A stretch of DNA of 64,000 nucleotides from contig NC_084592.1 in the NCBI RefSeq assembly GCF_033807715.1, positions 27,523,919-27,587,918 of the forward strand, given 5' to 3'. Both the position numbers and the translations under genes were made by a program. Below, piece after piece: positions 31,288 to 42,581 of this stretch. The DNA comes from Cololabis saira (taxonomy: Eukaryota; Chordata; Actinopteri; Beloniformes; Belonidae). Position 1 is the stretch's first letter, and each line of letters begins with the position of its first letter. The notes under the pieces were generated by a model, which worked only from the letters and a program-made list of their open reading frames with translations, made no database searches and was not told the origin of the DNA.

Positions 31288-32122
31288 TTAAAGCTGCAAG
31301 CAGCGATAAATGGGCCCTCGCGTGTGCAATTTTCACCAATAAAAGTCAAGGACTCAAAACTAAGCCCGATGACACCACCCATGACTCTTTATGTCAAACC
31401 ATTCAAAAGTTATGGCGGAAAATAGGTTGTATCAAATATCAACCAATCAGAAGTAGGGGCGGGGGTAATTTTCACCAATTATTTTCAATGACTCAAAACC
31501 GAGTCCGATGACACCACCCACGACTCTGTATGTCAAACCATTCAAAAGTTATGGCAGAAGGTAGGAACTATCAATTATGGACCAATTATATGAAGTGGGG
31601 GTGCGCTTTTTGGCACCTATCGTCGCCACGATAAGGCTTTTGACTGAGAAAAGTAATGCCCATCGTCGCAGGATTGAGACGCACATTTTGATGTCTAACA
31701 CACCTGGGTGCGTTACGGTTCGGGCCGCATTAACGGCCGAAGATATGGCATAAATTGCACCAAAATTACACGATTCATTCAAAATGGCTGACTTCCTGTT
31801 CGGTTTCGGCCATGGCGCCAAAAGACTTTTCTTTAAGTTGCGACATGATAGACGTGTGTGTACCGATTTTCGTGCATGTACGTCAAACCGTATTGTGGGG
31901 CTTGAGGCACGAAGTTTTCTAGGGGGCGCTGTTGAGCCATTAGGCCACGCCCATTAATGCAAACCATTAAATGTCAAATTTTTCACCAGGCCTGGCTTGC
32001 GTGCAAGATTTTGTGTCTTTTGGGGTATGTTTAGGGGGGGAAAAAAGGCCCTAATTTCGTCGGAAAAATAACGAGAACAATTACAACAATAGGGCCTTCG
32101 TACTGTCAGTGCTCGGGCCCTA
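31288..32122 (+). repeat. Teleost dispersed repeat (AAAGCTGCAAGCAGCG start, GCTCGGGCCCTAA end)
   Basis: The beginning AAAGCTGCAAGCAGCGATAA and the end CAGTGCTCGGGCCCTAATAA bound a non-coding unit I recognise as a common fish repeat of uncertain class. Inside, a ~139-bp unit occurs twice (31327-31420 and 31466-31557), each with GATGACACCACCC and CAAACCATTCAAAAGTTATG. Confidence 0.7.
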
Positions 32123-32389
32123 ATAACTATTTAATAACTGAACCAGCACCCCCTTTGTGGCACAACAGCTGAAAATGTTCGCCCACAAAAGAGGCTTTAA
32201 TGCCATTCTTCAGAAAACCAATGGGTGATTTCATGGATGGTTTGTTCAGTAATTTTATAGTCTGCGGTTGCGGTTTCCATTGACCCAACATTTGTGTAGA
32301 GGTGTATGTAAGGATGTGGCACACCTTAAGGCCTAGGGTTGCTCGCTACAGCATACAAATGCAATTTTTGTCATAAAGATGTTTTGTGG

Positions 32390-32535
32390 CTCAAGTGGTC
32401 TTTATTTTTGAAATTGGCTAGACAGGAAACTTGGGTAGAACGAGGGGGGAAGAAGCAGTAAAGAGCCTCAGACCAGGATTCGAAGCGGCACCGCCTCAAC
32501 CCCGGCTCTCGGCAGATGACATCTAACCCCTTGCA
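32390..32535 (-). mobile_element. tRNA-derived SINE, degenerate
   Basis: On the minus strand a B-box-like GCTTCGAATCCTGG is followed by GAGGCTCTTTACTGC, a C/T-rich stretch, TTTCCTGTCTAGCC and AATAAAGACCAC. This is the usual tail style of several fish SINEs. The A box is not clear. Confidence 0.55.
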
Positions 32536-33814
32536 GGAAGAAGTGGTTTCTATTAGAGGATGGATTGATGGATGGATCCTGCTCAACAGCTTATCTTTTT
32601 TTAGAACAAAATGTAACTTTTTCATAAGGTGCATTAGAATTATGCTTTAACCTCTGCCAAATTCAATTCAGTTGAGAGTTTTAAAAATGCGGGAACAGTT
32701 TCCAAGTGTCCATACATGACACAACATCTATTTCTGTTTAGCTTATGTCCCTTTCAGCATCAATAAATAGAATCAACTCAATTAGTAACAGATCAGAGTT
32801 AAAATCATAGCTGGATCCATTCCAGTGAACCCATTTAAACAAACTTGTGTATGGGTGGATTAGCATAAAATAACACTTATTGGAACTAGTTGAAAGGATG
32901 AAATGCCTTGATGCTTTGGTATGTCTGGAAGAAAGCACACACCCCAGTATGACCAAGCTGGGACTTCCCCACAAATTCTGGAAGCAAAGTATTTACATAC
33001 TTAAAATAAATGTCTTCACATCTTGCTGACATGGGAAAAAAACAGAAACCCTATCTACCAAATTATGAAGATAATATATCATGGCAGAATCTGGCTGAGG
33101 GGAGGGGAAAAAGACAAAATCTTAATTCATGAATAAGCATAGTTCAATGTTTTAACAGGCACAAAATCAATGGCCTACTTGGTCTAATGGCTTATGCAAG
33201 GGTTTTATCAAATATGACTAGTCTGGAATTTATTTAACAAGTACTAAAATACATCATGTCTTAAACAATATTTCAGTGCCAGGTTTTTATATGTAAAAGG
33301 GAAAATTAAGTTATATGATTGATCATCTTCAGATTATAGGAGAGACATAAATTTCTCAAACTTGTTTGAGACATTTAAAACAAAGCCATTAACATGCACA
33401 TCTGTGATTAATTGCAGGTGACCACATCGTCATTCTGAAATATGGATCATAAGGGATCTGTCGGAGTACAAAAAAAAAGATAAATAAACTTTTGAGCTTC
33501 TTGTGAGGTTGTGTTTTCTCATTTGGGTTCTTACTAGCTGTTTGGGTTGGTTTGGTTTAGGGAAAGTGATCATGTTAATAAATGAAACATGTTCTTATTT
33601 TACAAATATTTTTCTGAACTATTATTGTTTGTTTAATTCTACGTGAAACTGCGCTTTTGAAAGCAGACCAGGCATTGTCTTTCCCGGGGTGAGGGTGTAA
33701 CAGTTGGACTTTTACATCAAGCCACTGATGACTGCTGCTGATTTCAATTAGATTTTATAAGGCAATAATTTTTAGTGATTTTTCAATTGACTGCAAACCT
33801 TTAATATGCTACGC
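32536..33814. other. Unassigned AT-rich DNA
   Basis: No coding sequence or repeat shared with the rest of the window was recognised. Confidence 0.4.
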
Positions 33815-34869
33815 CTAAGGGAGGCGAATATACTTGCTGTTCAGAATGCGTACGCGTATGCATCATGGCCGCCACGCGTATCCTGCGTCCGTTTGACTCG
33901 TCGACAGGCACGTTCTCCAAAAGACACTGAACGCGTACACGACCTGCAGTTCTCGCTCTGCCCGCGAGTGGCGTTAGTTCCGGTCCGAGCACCAGCTGAC
34001 CACAAGTGACTGTTGACTGTTTTGAAGAGAGGCTGAGCAGGTGTTATCCTCACATTTATGATCTACATCGCTGCCGCACAGTGACAAACATGCGTGTCAA
34101 AACAGCGGACGGCAGATGAACACAGTCCTGGATGCAGATAGAGTCGTTGTGGTTATGTCCATGCTCGTCAGAAGGTGCAGCGGTGATGGTGCTGGTGGGC
34201 TGTTTTGCCTTCCGATCAAACGTGTGAACTGGATAGAGAGGTTCTTCAGTCATCGCTGGACCAACACCAACTTTGCTCCTGAAAATTAATCTCCTGGCAA
34301 CATGCGCGTGCACACTGCAAGCTTGTAACTGGCTGCTGCAGCTCGACTGCTCGTCCCCGTCAGGTAGCGCAGGATGACAGCCAGCCACTCGGCTGCGGTC
34401 TTGGACTCGCTGTGTGCGGTTTCGAACTGGATCATCGTGACAATCCCATGTAACAAGTCGTTGAAAGAAACAGAGGAAATGTGAAAATATTGTCGCTGTT
34501 TCTCATCATCAGTTGCCTGCACCGGCAAGACGAACAAGCTCTCCAGTCTCCCAACGGCCCTGGTTGAACGGCCTGACAAACCATCTCCGATCGCACTCGG
34601 TTTTCTTTACCGAGATCACAAAAAAAGCAATGCAGTGATCTCCTTTTCATCCTGTGTTGCTGTCTTGTTTATTTATCTTTATTCCACCAGCTGGTTTATT
34701 ATACTACTAACAAATATTTTATTACTTTTCTAACTCTGGCTCTTCATACTGCCCCCAATCGGTGCGACGCACGTGTTCGCCTTGCGTACTACGCAAGTGA
34801 CGTTGCAGTTGGTTGTGGACCCGAACGGACGCGAACGCAAGCTCAAACCGTAAGTATATCTGCCCCTTA
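33815..34869 (-). mobile_element. Harbinger-type element, internally deleted, 1.06 kb
   Basis: The left end TAAGGGAGGCGAATATACTT and the complement of the right end TAAGGGGCAGATATACTTAC form imperfect TIRs, continued by TTGC..ACGCG motifs. A transposase fragment lies inside on the minus strand. No convincing TSD was found. Confidence 0.75.
34286..34579 (-). pseudogene. PIF/Harbinger transposase N-terminal fragment
   Basis: The 97-residue frame contains DDEKQRQYFHISSVSFNDLL and, after a spacer, TAAEWLAVILRYLTG followed by SSRAAAASYKLAV. This is the pattern of the N-terminal domain of fish Harbinger transposases (F-R-M-S-x-x-x-F-D-x-L-L, then E-R-L-A-x-x-L-R-F-L-A-T-G-x-S). It ends before the catalytic domain, and the following 230 bp to 34056 has no recognisable DDE residues. 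A family distinct from the copy at 26951-27531. Confidence 0.75.
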
Positions 34870-34994
34870 AAACTTCAACAGAGCTGGTTACATGTCGCAT
34901 TCAGAACAACGAAAAAACCCAAACTGGAACATTGTATGGATGTATACGGCAACCAAAAGAGAACGTTTCAGTTGGTTCCCTTAACGTTTTGTAT

Positions 34995-36923
34995 TAGTGG
35001 GGAGACTGCTTCGAGTTGAGGACTGGAGTGTGCTGCAGGACTCTTTTGGGGAGGACATTGAACGGGTCACCCACTGCTCTAAGGAATATCTGAACTTTTG
35101 CATGGACATTGTTGCTCCCACAAAGACTTCCCCAACGATAAACCTTGGATTACCAGTGTTAAACATCTAATTAACAAAAGAGGGTATTCAAAGCGGGAGA
35201 GCAAGCAGAGCTGAGGCGTGTGCAAGGTGAGTTGAAGACCAGCCTGAAGGAGGCAAAGGAGGCTTACAGACGGAAGTTGGAGCAGAAGCTGTAGGAAAAC
35301 AACATGAGGGAAGTCTGGGATGGCATGAAAACCATCACAGGCTGCAAGAAGAGTAGCAGCACTGTAGAGGGGGATGTGGTGAGAGCAAACCAGCTTAACC
35401 AATTCTACAATAGGTTTGAATGCCCTGCTCCAGGTGCTAACGGCTGCTCATGACTGTCTCCGGCACATCCCCCACCAGCTGCGGCTACCTGCACACTGCT
35501 AGTCTCAACTCCCACACCTTACTACCCACAGCTATACCCCCCTCATGGCGGGTCAGGTCACTGGTAAACTGAGGAGACTGCGCTCCAGGAAAGAAGCCAA
35601 CCCTTTATGGAGTCTGCCCTACACTCTCCTCAAGGCATGTCCGGTGGAACTGGGGAAGGTACCTATGCTGTGGAAAACATCCTTCCTCATCCCGGTTCCA
35701 AAGAAGCCACACTCAAGTGAGCTGAACGACTTCAGGCCAGTTGCACTGACATCACACAAGACCATGGAACGTCTACTTCTTCACATCCTCAGACCCCAGG
35801 TACACCATGCATTCGATCCTATGCATTTTGCCTACCAAGAGAAGGTGGGCGTGGAGGATGCGATCACCTACCTTCTGCACAAGGCTCACTCTCTCCTGGA
35901 CAAGGGGAAAAGCGCTGTGAGAATCATCTTCTTTGATTTCTCCAGCGCCTTTAACACCATCCAGCCCGCCCCGACTGAGTGAGAAGCTCCTGCAGATGGG
36001 GATGAATGGCCACCTGGTGTCTTGGATCAGTGACTACCTGACGGAGAGACCACAGTACGTCAGGCTGAAGGACTGCCTCTCCGAGACCTTGGTCTGCAGC
36101 ACTGGGGCTCCACAGGGGACTGTGCTCTCACTGGCCCTGTTCACCCTACCTCTGACTTCAAGTACAACATAGAGTCTTGCCACATCCAGAAGTTCTCTGA
36201 TGACTCTGCAATTGTGGCGTGTATCAGGGATGAAAAGAGGGAGAGTATAGAGGCCTGGTGGATAGCTTTGTACAGTGGTGCAGGCTAAACTATCTGCAGC
36301 TGAATGCCACCAAGACCAAGGAGTTGGTGTTGGACTACATGAGGCCTCAGCCTGCACTGCCACCAGTCACCATTTAGGGGGTCGTTGTGGAGGTGGTCAA
36401 CACCTACAAGTACCTGGGTGTACTCCTGGACGATAAACTGGACTGGTCAGGTTTACTTCCTGAGGAGGTTGAGGTCCTTCAATATCTGTGGCAAACTCAT
36501 ACGAATGTTTTACTGTTTACTGCTGTTTTACTGTCTGTTGTTGCCAATGTCCTTTTCTATGCTGTGGTGTGTTGGGGAGGTAGCATTAGGAAGAGGGACG
36601 CAGGGCGAATGGACCAACTGGTGATGAGGGCGGGAACTATCGCTGGCACTGAACTGGAATGTCTGACAACAGTGTCTCAGAGAAGGAGCCTGAGCAGGCT
36701 GCTGACTATCATAGAGAATGAACACCATCCTGTACCATCCACTGTACTCTCAATAAACAGCGAAGCATATTCAGCGATAGACTCCTGCTCATCAAACAGA
36801 CTGAGGAACTCTTTTGTTCCCAGGGCCATTCAGCTTTACATCGCCTCACTGAAGGGGAGGAGGGAGCTGGACATCTCAGTTTAAGTGTATCTCAGCCTGC
36901 CCCATCACCCGGGATTAATAAAG
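34995..36923 (+). pseudogene. Non-LTR retrotransposon reverse transcriptase, 5'-truncated and frameshifted
   Basis: Reading across three frames gives an L2/CR1-like ORF2. A pre-RT block is near 35300 (MREVWDGMKTITGC). RT motifs follow: PVPKKPHSSELNDFRPVALT (about 35690-35750), FFDFSSAFNTIQPA (about 35930), WISDYLTERPQYVRL (about 36025), STGAPQGTVLS (about 36095) and the catalytic FSDDSAIV (about 36195). Then comes NTYKYLGVLLDDKLDW (about 36400) and the C-terminal CWGGSIRKRDAGRMDQLVMR (about 36570). Frameshifts fall near 35970, 36170 and 36380, and codons are missing near 35640. The endonuclease domain is absent. The element ends in AATAAAGT and an ATCT array. Clade is likely L2/Maui-like but not certain. 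Confidence 0.9.

Positions 36924-37003
<80 letters not shown>
36924..37003 (+). repeat. (ATCT)n tail of the LINE
   Basis: About twenty ATCT units directly follow the LINE 3' end, as expected when reverse transcription primes on a short tandem repeat. Confidence 0.95.
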
Positions 37004-37017
37004 CCTGTTCAAACATG

Positions 37018-37250
37018 TCTTCAATTCAATTCAATTCAATTCAATTCAATTCAATTTTATTTATATAGCGTCTAATACAACAGAGTTGTCTCTAGACGCT
37101 TTACAGAGACCCATACCCAGAACATGACCCCCGAGCAGTTATTACATAAACAATGGCAGGTAAAAACTCCCCTAGTGGGAGAAAAACCTTAAGCCAAACA
37201 GTGGCAAGGAAAAACTCCCCTTTAGGAGGGAGTTTTTCCATTCTCGGTCA
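37018..37250 (+). repeat. Dispersed repeat with AATTC-type array
   Basis: Seven TTCAA units (37020-37055) lead into TTTATTTATATAGCGTCTAA, CTCTAGACGCTTTACAGAGA and two AAAAACTCCCC blocks. A diverged copy is at 47100-47310 (CTCCAGGTGCTTTTCTGAGA, CCCCCGAGC). The class was not determined; the style is familiar from fish genomes. Confidence 0.7.
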
Positions 37251-37583
37251 TTGTGTACTAGGGCTGAACGATTAATTGCATTTGCGATAATATCGCGATG
37301 TGATAAAACGAGATTTTCTAACCGCAAAGGCTGCGATTTGACCAGTCACGTGATCTGGTCACGTGATCTGGTCACGTTGCCGGCAGGGAAAAAAAGTCAA
37401 CAGTGCCGCGTGTCCGCCTGTAACCTACTGTTTCTACCATGGCCTCAGTGTTAGGGCTCGGCCAGGCAGGGCTTTATAAATATATGGGCTTTATAAATGT
37501 ATTAAATATATGAGCGCGGAGTCGGCGTGGCGAGGAGCTGTGCGCAGCGCCGAGCACGAGCCGGGCGGGCAGTCGCGCTGTGA

Positions 37584-37724
37584 AGCCGGATTTATGGTTC
37601 CGCGTTAAATCGACGCAGAGCTTACGCCGTAGGTTACGCGGCGACGCGCACCGTACGTTGTGCGTACCGCGTACCCTACGGCGTAGGTTCTGCGTTGGTG
37701 TAACGCTGAACCATAAATCAGCCT
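37584..37724. mobile_element. GGCTGATTTATGG MITE inside the hAT
   Basis: Arms GGATTTATGGTTCCGCGTTA and AACGCTGAACCATAAATCAG with the palindromic GCGACGCGCACCGTACG centre. Flanked by TGA and TAA, a near match to a 3-bp duplication. Confidence 0.85.
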
Positions 37725-38084
37725 TAAACCACCTGCAGCCCGTCAGCTCTCCGGAGAAGTTACAGAGCGGCTGCGAGTTGCTGGTTCGTTTTGTTAACTC
37801 TGTGAGCTTTATTGGTTTGTTTGTTTGTTTGCTGGTGGTTTTTTTTCTCTCTGTGATTTTTGAGTTATTTATGAAGACGTTCTGAGTTCCCTGTGAGCAG
37901 TAGCCTACTCGAGTTGAGGGGGGATGAAATAAAAAACGGTCCAAATCATCCCCCCTGTAAAACTGCTATCCCCCCTTTCCATCCCTTATGTCATTTCATC
38001 AATGAATGTGGTTTTACTGCTATTTCAACATTTAGAGTCATCACCAGAAAAATAACACCAGAAAAATAACTTATTTGACAATTT

Positions 38085-38233
38085 TCACCTGTTTCAAGTA
38101 AATTTTCACTTGAAATAAGTAGAAAAATCTGCCAGTGGGACAAGATTTATCTTCTTATTACAAGCAAAAAAATCTTGTTCCCCTGGCAGATTTTTCTACT
38201 TATTTCAAGTGAAAATCTACTTGAAACAGGTGA
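38085..38233. repeat. Long near-perfect hairpin
   Basis: A left arm of about 64 nt (38085-38148, containing CACTTGAAATAAGTAGAAAA) pairs with 38171-38233 across a ~22-nt loop with only a few mismatches. The sequence is a recurrent teleost palindromic repeat. Confidence 0.9.
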
Positions 38234-38382
38234 CATTTTTTGTTTTTTTTCCAGTGATGAGTCTTGCTTTAAGTGTAATGAGATTTTTTTTTTACTAAAA
38301 TGAGACATTTTAACTAGAAATAAGACAAATATTCTTGTTAAGATTTTGAGTTTTTGCAGTAATCCATTTTACTTATCCTGTG

Positions 38383-38648
38383 AAGGACAGAGTCATATTG
38401 ATAAGTTCAGAAAACTGTTTTTTATTGTTGTGTTTTGATGTATTTGATGTAAGCCCAGTGGATATTTAAAGCTTACAGAAGGCTGCATTTAACTGCTGCT
38501 ATGTAATTCCTGCAGTATTTCTGCAGGTGTTTTGGTCACTGCTATTATTTGTTATATATTTTATTATTTGTAATCAGCACAAATTATCTGTCCCCATATG
38601 ATAAAATCCACTATCCCCCCTGATTATTTTTTTTACAACTCGAGTACT
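38383..38648 (+). repeat. Interspersed repeat, longer copy of 1-110
   Basis: Nearly identical to 49268-49546 from GAAGGACAGAGTCATATTGA onward, through CTGCAGTATTTCTGCAGGTG to ACAACTCGAGTACTG. Non-coding. Confidence 0.85.
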
Positions 38649-39044
38649 GCCTGTGAGGAAGGTTTTTTTGTTCCCTGTGGGAGTTTTTCTGTGTTTTTCT
38701 ATCAAACTACGCCTCGTTTTGCCTAAAGTTTAACCCGGTTTGGTATCGTGCGATTGGGTTCAGAGAGAACGACCCATGTGTAGACGTGTTAAAGAGGTAA
38801 AGGCACAGATTTGTTTTCTGTATTATTGTAATCTGTGCTTTAAATAAATCTGGCAATGTTTATTATAAAACAGACTGATTTATTGCTTGTGTAGTTGAAA
38901 AATACATGAGAACAGGACCTTGAAAAAAATAATCGCATATTAAATCGCAATCGCAATATTGAGTAAAAAAATCGCAATTAGATTATTTTCAAAAATCGTT
39001 CAGCCCTATTGTGTACACACATAATTAATTCTTCTCTGGTCAAG

Positions 39045-39405
39045 TCCCTGGGCCTTTCTGTGTGGAGTTTGCATGTTCTCCCCGTGTTCCCTTGGGTAGC
39101 TAATGTGAGCTACCCTCACAAAGCAGTACTGGGCTATACAATGCCCCCTCTGGCCAGCCGGGGCGCCAGATGGGGTGGGGAGGATCTGGCCGGAATAACG
39201 TGATCCTTCCACACGCTACGTCCGGCCAGAGAAGCCCCACCTTGTCTGGTGAAAAGAAGTGGGCCTGTTCACTCCTCAAGTTAAGGAGGAGACTTGAGCT
39301 CAGTGTGGGCTCTCCCGGGTTGGAAGAGGGAGCAATGCCCAGGACTGTCACTTAGGTAGGACTTACGTAGGAGCACTGAGTGATAAAAATATATATAAAA
39401 AAAAA
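39045..39405 (+). mobile_element. SINE, 5'-truncated copy
   Basis: Matches 55845-56180 from GGCCTTTCTGTGTGGAGTTT (the DANA/Mermaid-type conserved block) through CTGGCCAGCC, GTCCGGCCAGAGAA and AGGAGCACTG, then an A-rich tail. The tRNA head is absent. Confidence 0.82.
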
Positions 39406-39409
39406 AAAT

Positions 39410-39665
39410 CTTCCACTTAAAAACCCTGGGCTTGATCCTTCTCTGATCTGAGAAAAGTTGTCACTAAGAAACTTACTTACAATCCTTGAACACTTTCAAT
39501 CTGGTTTTCCCAGGGCTCACTCCACTGAAACAGCCCTTCTTACAGTCACTAATGAAACTTGTTGCAGAGTGTAGTGTTGTTGGACTTGACAGGTTGAGAC
39601 ACTGAGTTGGGGTATCAGGTTCTGCTTTGAAATGGTTTTCCTCTTATCTATCTTGAAGATAATTT
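39410..39665 (+). pseudogene. L2-type LINE reverse transcriptase fragment
   Basis: Pieces in two frames read LKNPGLDPSLI (39418), HFQSGFPRAHSTETALLTV (39488) and LDRLRH then VGVSGSALKWFSSYLS (39590-39650). These are RT blocks between the Q-S-G-F-R motif and the W-F-x-S-Y-L motif of L2 elements. The intervening F-D-x-x-x-A-F-D catalytic block is lost. Only a short dead fragment. Confidence 0.75.
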
Positions 39666-40166
39666 TCTAAAATTCAAGTCCTCTTCTTCATCACTCACTT
39701 TTTGTGTCTTTCTGTTTCAGGGCCTTCCCTATGACAACCCGCCAGCAGCCGTCCAGTCCATATTCAGTCCACACTCAGTCCAAAATTTACAAAACTAAGT
39801 AATTTACAAATCTTACAAATCTTGTACAAACCTTACAAATCTTGCTTAGAAAGCTAAGATTATTGTGATTCCGGCAATATAAACCATTTCAGGATATAAT
39901 CATAGCTGGTACATATCAACACTACAAACAAACAAACAAAGATTTGCGCAGATGACGCAACTCATCAATGATGCCTCATACAACACCTCCAGGCAAAAAT
40001 ATTCCCACAAAAATGGTCTGGTTACAGTCAGAAAGGTCCAGTAGATCCAATCTAGTAAAGTATTTAGTCCAAAATACATTATTATACCAGTAAATATCCA
40101 CAAATAGCCGCTGCTTCATTGTGATCATCATCGGATGATCACATGTTCACATGTTTACATGTCTGT
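39666..40166. other. Unassigned stretch
   Basis: No gene recognised. Short direct repeats of TTACAAATCTTG occur near 39800-39845. Confidence 0.35.
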
Positions 40167-40170
40167 AACT

Positions 40171-41411
40171 GGGTCAAAGACGTGACGCTTACTTTTTCTG
40201 TCCGATGGAACTTTTTACCTAATAATAAACATAAAAATGAATAAAAAATATAACATGTATGTCTAATACGTTCCTTCTACATGTGCCCACTCTTATTTTA
40301 TTTAAACATGTTGGTTATTGGTCATTTTCTGCCATCTGAAGTGTGAAAACATCATGTGGGGTGACCGTCCGGCCTTGACTTCTGTTTGGACAACTGGTTT
40401 TAAATCACATTAAAACAATTTAAAAATAATGCTTTCCCTATTGGGCATACTTTCAAACTTGTTTTAGATTTATTGACAAAGTTATGGAACATTTGTACAC
40501 ACATTTCAATCATAATACACAAACTAATCTTGTCCGAATATGTTCATTGTCTGAATTATCATCTGGGGTGACCATGAAAAAAATACAATTGAGGGACTTT
40601 TATATTGACAATCCTCTCAAAGAGGATGTTGCATCAGCCAGTTACTCCATGAGGGTCCCAGAGAGACAACCTGCAGGTCAGTAGTCTCAATCTCCTTTAC
40701 AAATAAATCCTCTTTCTAACTGCTGCAGTGTATACGTCACATTTTGATATCATGTGGGGTGACCACCCTAAAACTGTAAATAATTTGTTTTATTTGCAAA
40801 TCTATATTTTGAAGGTAAATTTGTTAGTGATATGTGGTGAGAAGTAGCTAGCTTAGATCATATAGCTAACTGTTAGCCTGTTATATTTGATTAAACTTGA
40901 AAGCATCATGTGGGGTGACCACCTGTCATGTGGGGTAACCAACAAATGGCAATTCTGTATCAAATTCAAAATTTAATGTCTATCAGTTTTGGTTCAAATA
41001 TAAATTATTGGTATAGCATGCATAAGTGGATACACCTTGTACACATTTTAAATCAGTTTTATGAATTTTAGAGTAAGTAAGAGGGTGACACTGCCATTAT
41101 GGATAGAATGTATTTAAAAATGGTTTTCAAAAAATGAAAGGAAAAATATGTCTATTTTTCTTGAACAGTTAATTTAATTACTGATACTTATTAAAATATA
41201 AATGTTGTTATGGAAATCTATTAATTTTGAGATAAATGGTCGCCCCAAATGACGGTTTAAAGGTTTAAAAACACTAAAATACCTTTGTTTGAAGTTTTCA
41301 CATACATGTATGTGTACACTACATTTCAAATGTTTGGAAAATGGCCAAAAATATCTTTATTTTAAGTATTTTAAAAATGGGCTACTCAAAGGCCTTATAC
41401 GTCTTTGACCC
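40171..41411 (+). mobile_element. DNA transposon of unassigned superfamily: GGGTCAAAGACGT TIRs and 4-bp TSD
   Basis: GGGTCAAAGACGTGA at 40171 and the complement of TATACGTCTTTGACCC at 41396-41411 form the TIR. AACT flanks both sides (40167-40170, 41412-41415). A second copy in inverse orientation (47969-50395) has its own flanking 4-bp repeat, GGGT. The motif CATGTGGGGTGACC or a close variant occurs at 40352, 40561, 40751, 40906 and 40927, with an inverted relative at 41237. No transposase is encoded. Four-base TSDs occur in Sola1, Chapaev and Ginger-like groups, but the assignment is open. Confidence 0.85.
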
Positions 41412-41415
41412 AACT

Positions 41416-41884
41416 CCATTCTGCACGTCTGCAGATGGGACACCGCGGTCTCAAAATGGAGCCTGCACCTCTTCCTTTTGATTGACATCTCATCCGACCG
41501 TATAGGAGCTTCCCTGTCCCCTCCACCGACTTCATAGCGAATGAGCGCCTGTATGGAAATGACGCGCACGTCCAGCTTTTGTCATGAAAAAAAATTTGCC
41601 AATTGACCAATAACCCTGATGACTGGCACATTGTATAGCCAATGAAATGCTGAAAGCAACGATATGACGCTTCAGGGGGTCGGGATAAATCCTACAGCGG
41701 GAAATTCAATCAGAATGTGAGAATCACTGCTCGGATGAGACGCGCGTCCGTGTTTTGACTCTTCATATGTATTTATATATATTTCAGCAATATTTATAGT
41801 GAATCTGGATAGGAAACCTCTAAGTGTCAGCTTTCATTAGAGGCCAAAAGTATGACTGCATGTTGAAAGGTTCAAGAGTTATGC
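41416..41884. other. Unassigned stretch
   Basis: No gene recognised; the minus-strand frames of 70-78 residues have no known domain. Confidence 0.35.
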
Positions 41885-42581
41885 CCATGGACATGAGCAG
41901 CAGCATTCAGCTGTCTGATTGAGTTTTTAGGCAAACAAGTGAAGACACCGTTGCAGTATTCAATTCCACTTGTGATAAATGCATGGATTTTCTTTTCATT
42001 TTTCAAGACCCTGCTGAGTTATTAGTCCTTTACTCCTGGAGATGTTCTTCAGTTGATAGAAGGCCAGCTTTGTAATTGACTTAATGTGTCTCTCAAGATT
42101 CAGGTCAGAGTCCATGACTAAACCCAGATTTTGGGCCTTACTCAGTGGTTACTAGCCATAATAACTGAAGCTATGTGTTGAATCTTAAGTGCGCTTCCTT
42201 TGGTCCAAAAACAACTAATTCAGTTTTGCTTTTGTTCAACTGAAAAATTATGCCACATCCACTCATTGATGTGTTCTTTGCATCTACTCAAAGCTTGTAT
42301 GGACACCTGGTGAGATTGTAATGTAAAGCTGTGTGTCGAATGCGTAGACATGGTAATTTATCCTGTTGTTTATTTTAATCTAGCTGAATAGTAAGGGCCC
42401 CTGGATGGGACCCTGGGGAACACCACATATAATTTTTGTCAAAATAATAATTTATTTTAGTAAAATAGTAAATGTCCTTTTGAGGAAGATTCAAACTAGT
42501 TAATTACTGTGCCTGAAAGCCTGACCCAATTCTTCAGTTGCTCGAGCAATGTACCATGGTCAATGGTGTCAAATGCTGTAT
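41885..42581 (-). pseudogene. L2-type LINE reverse transcriptase, antisense and decayed
   Basis: On the minus strand, starting from 42581, the order is AFDTIDHGTLLEQLKNWVRLS, written here only in part as AFDTIDHGTLLEQL, then F-E-S-S-S-K-G (about 42495). VVFPRVPSRGP corresponds to the V-P-Q-G-S-I-L-G-P motif (about 42420). YAFDTQLYI (about 42340) stands in place of Y-A-D-D-T-Q-L-Y, with one catalytic Asp changed to Phe. INEWM (about 42265), AQNLGLVMDSDLNLERHI (about 42130) and a C-terminal segment to about 41890 follow. Stops are frequent. The 5' side is cut at 42582 by another repeat. Confidence 0.83.

Larger units (their letters stand above)
37259..39008. mobile_element. Non-autonomous hAT, 1750 bp, exact 8-bp TSD
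   Basis: TAGGGCTGAACGATTAATTG at the left and AAATCGTTCAGCCCTA at the right are inverted repeats, with subterminal GCGATTT/AAATCGC motifs. The TSD TTGTGTAC is exact (37251-37258, 39009-39016). Nested inside are a GGCTGATTTATGG MITE (37584-37724), a long hairpin (38085-38233) and another repeat (38383-38648). No transposase. Confidence 0.93.

Noticed and set aside
33815..34869. TAA/TTA target duplication for the second Harbinger element
   Set aside because: The flanking triplets are part of the inverted ends, so they are not a direct repeat.
34995..36923. Intact LINE ORF2
   Set aside because: At least three frameshifts, missing codons and no endonuclease domain.
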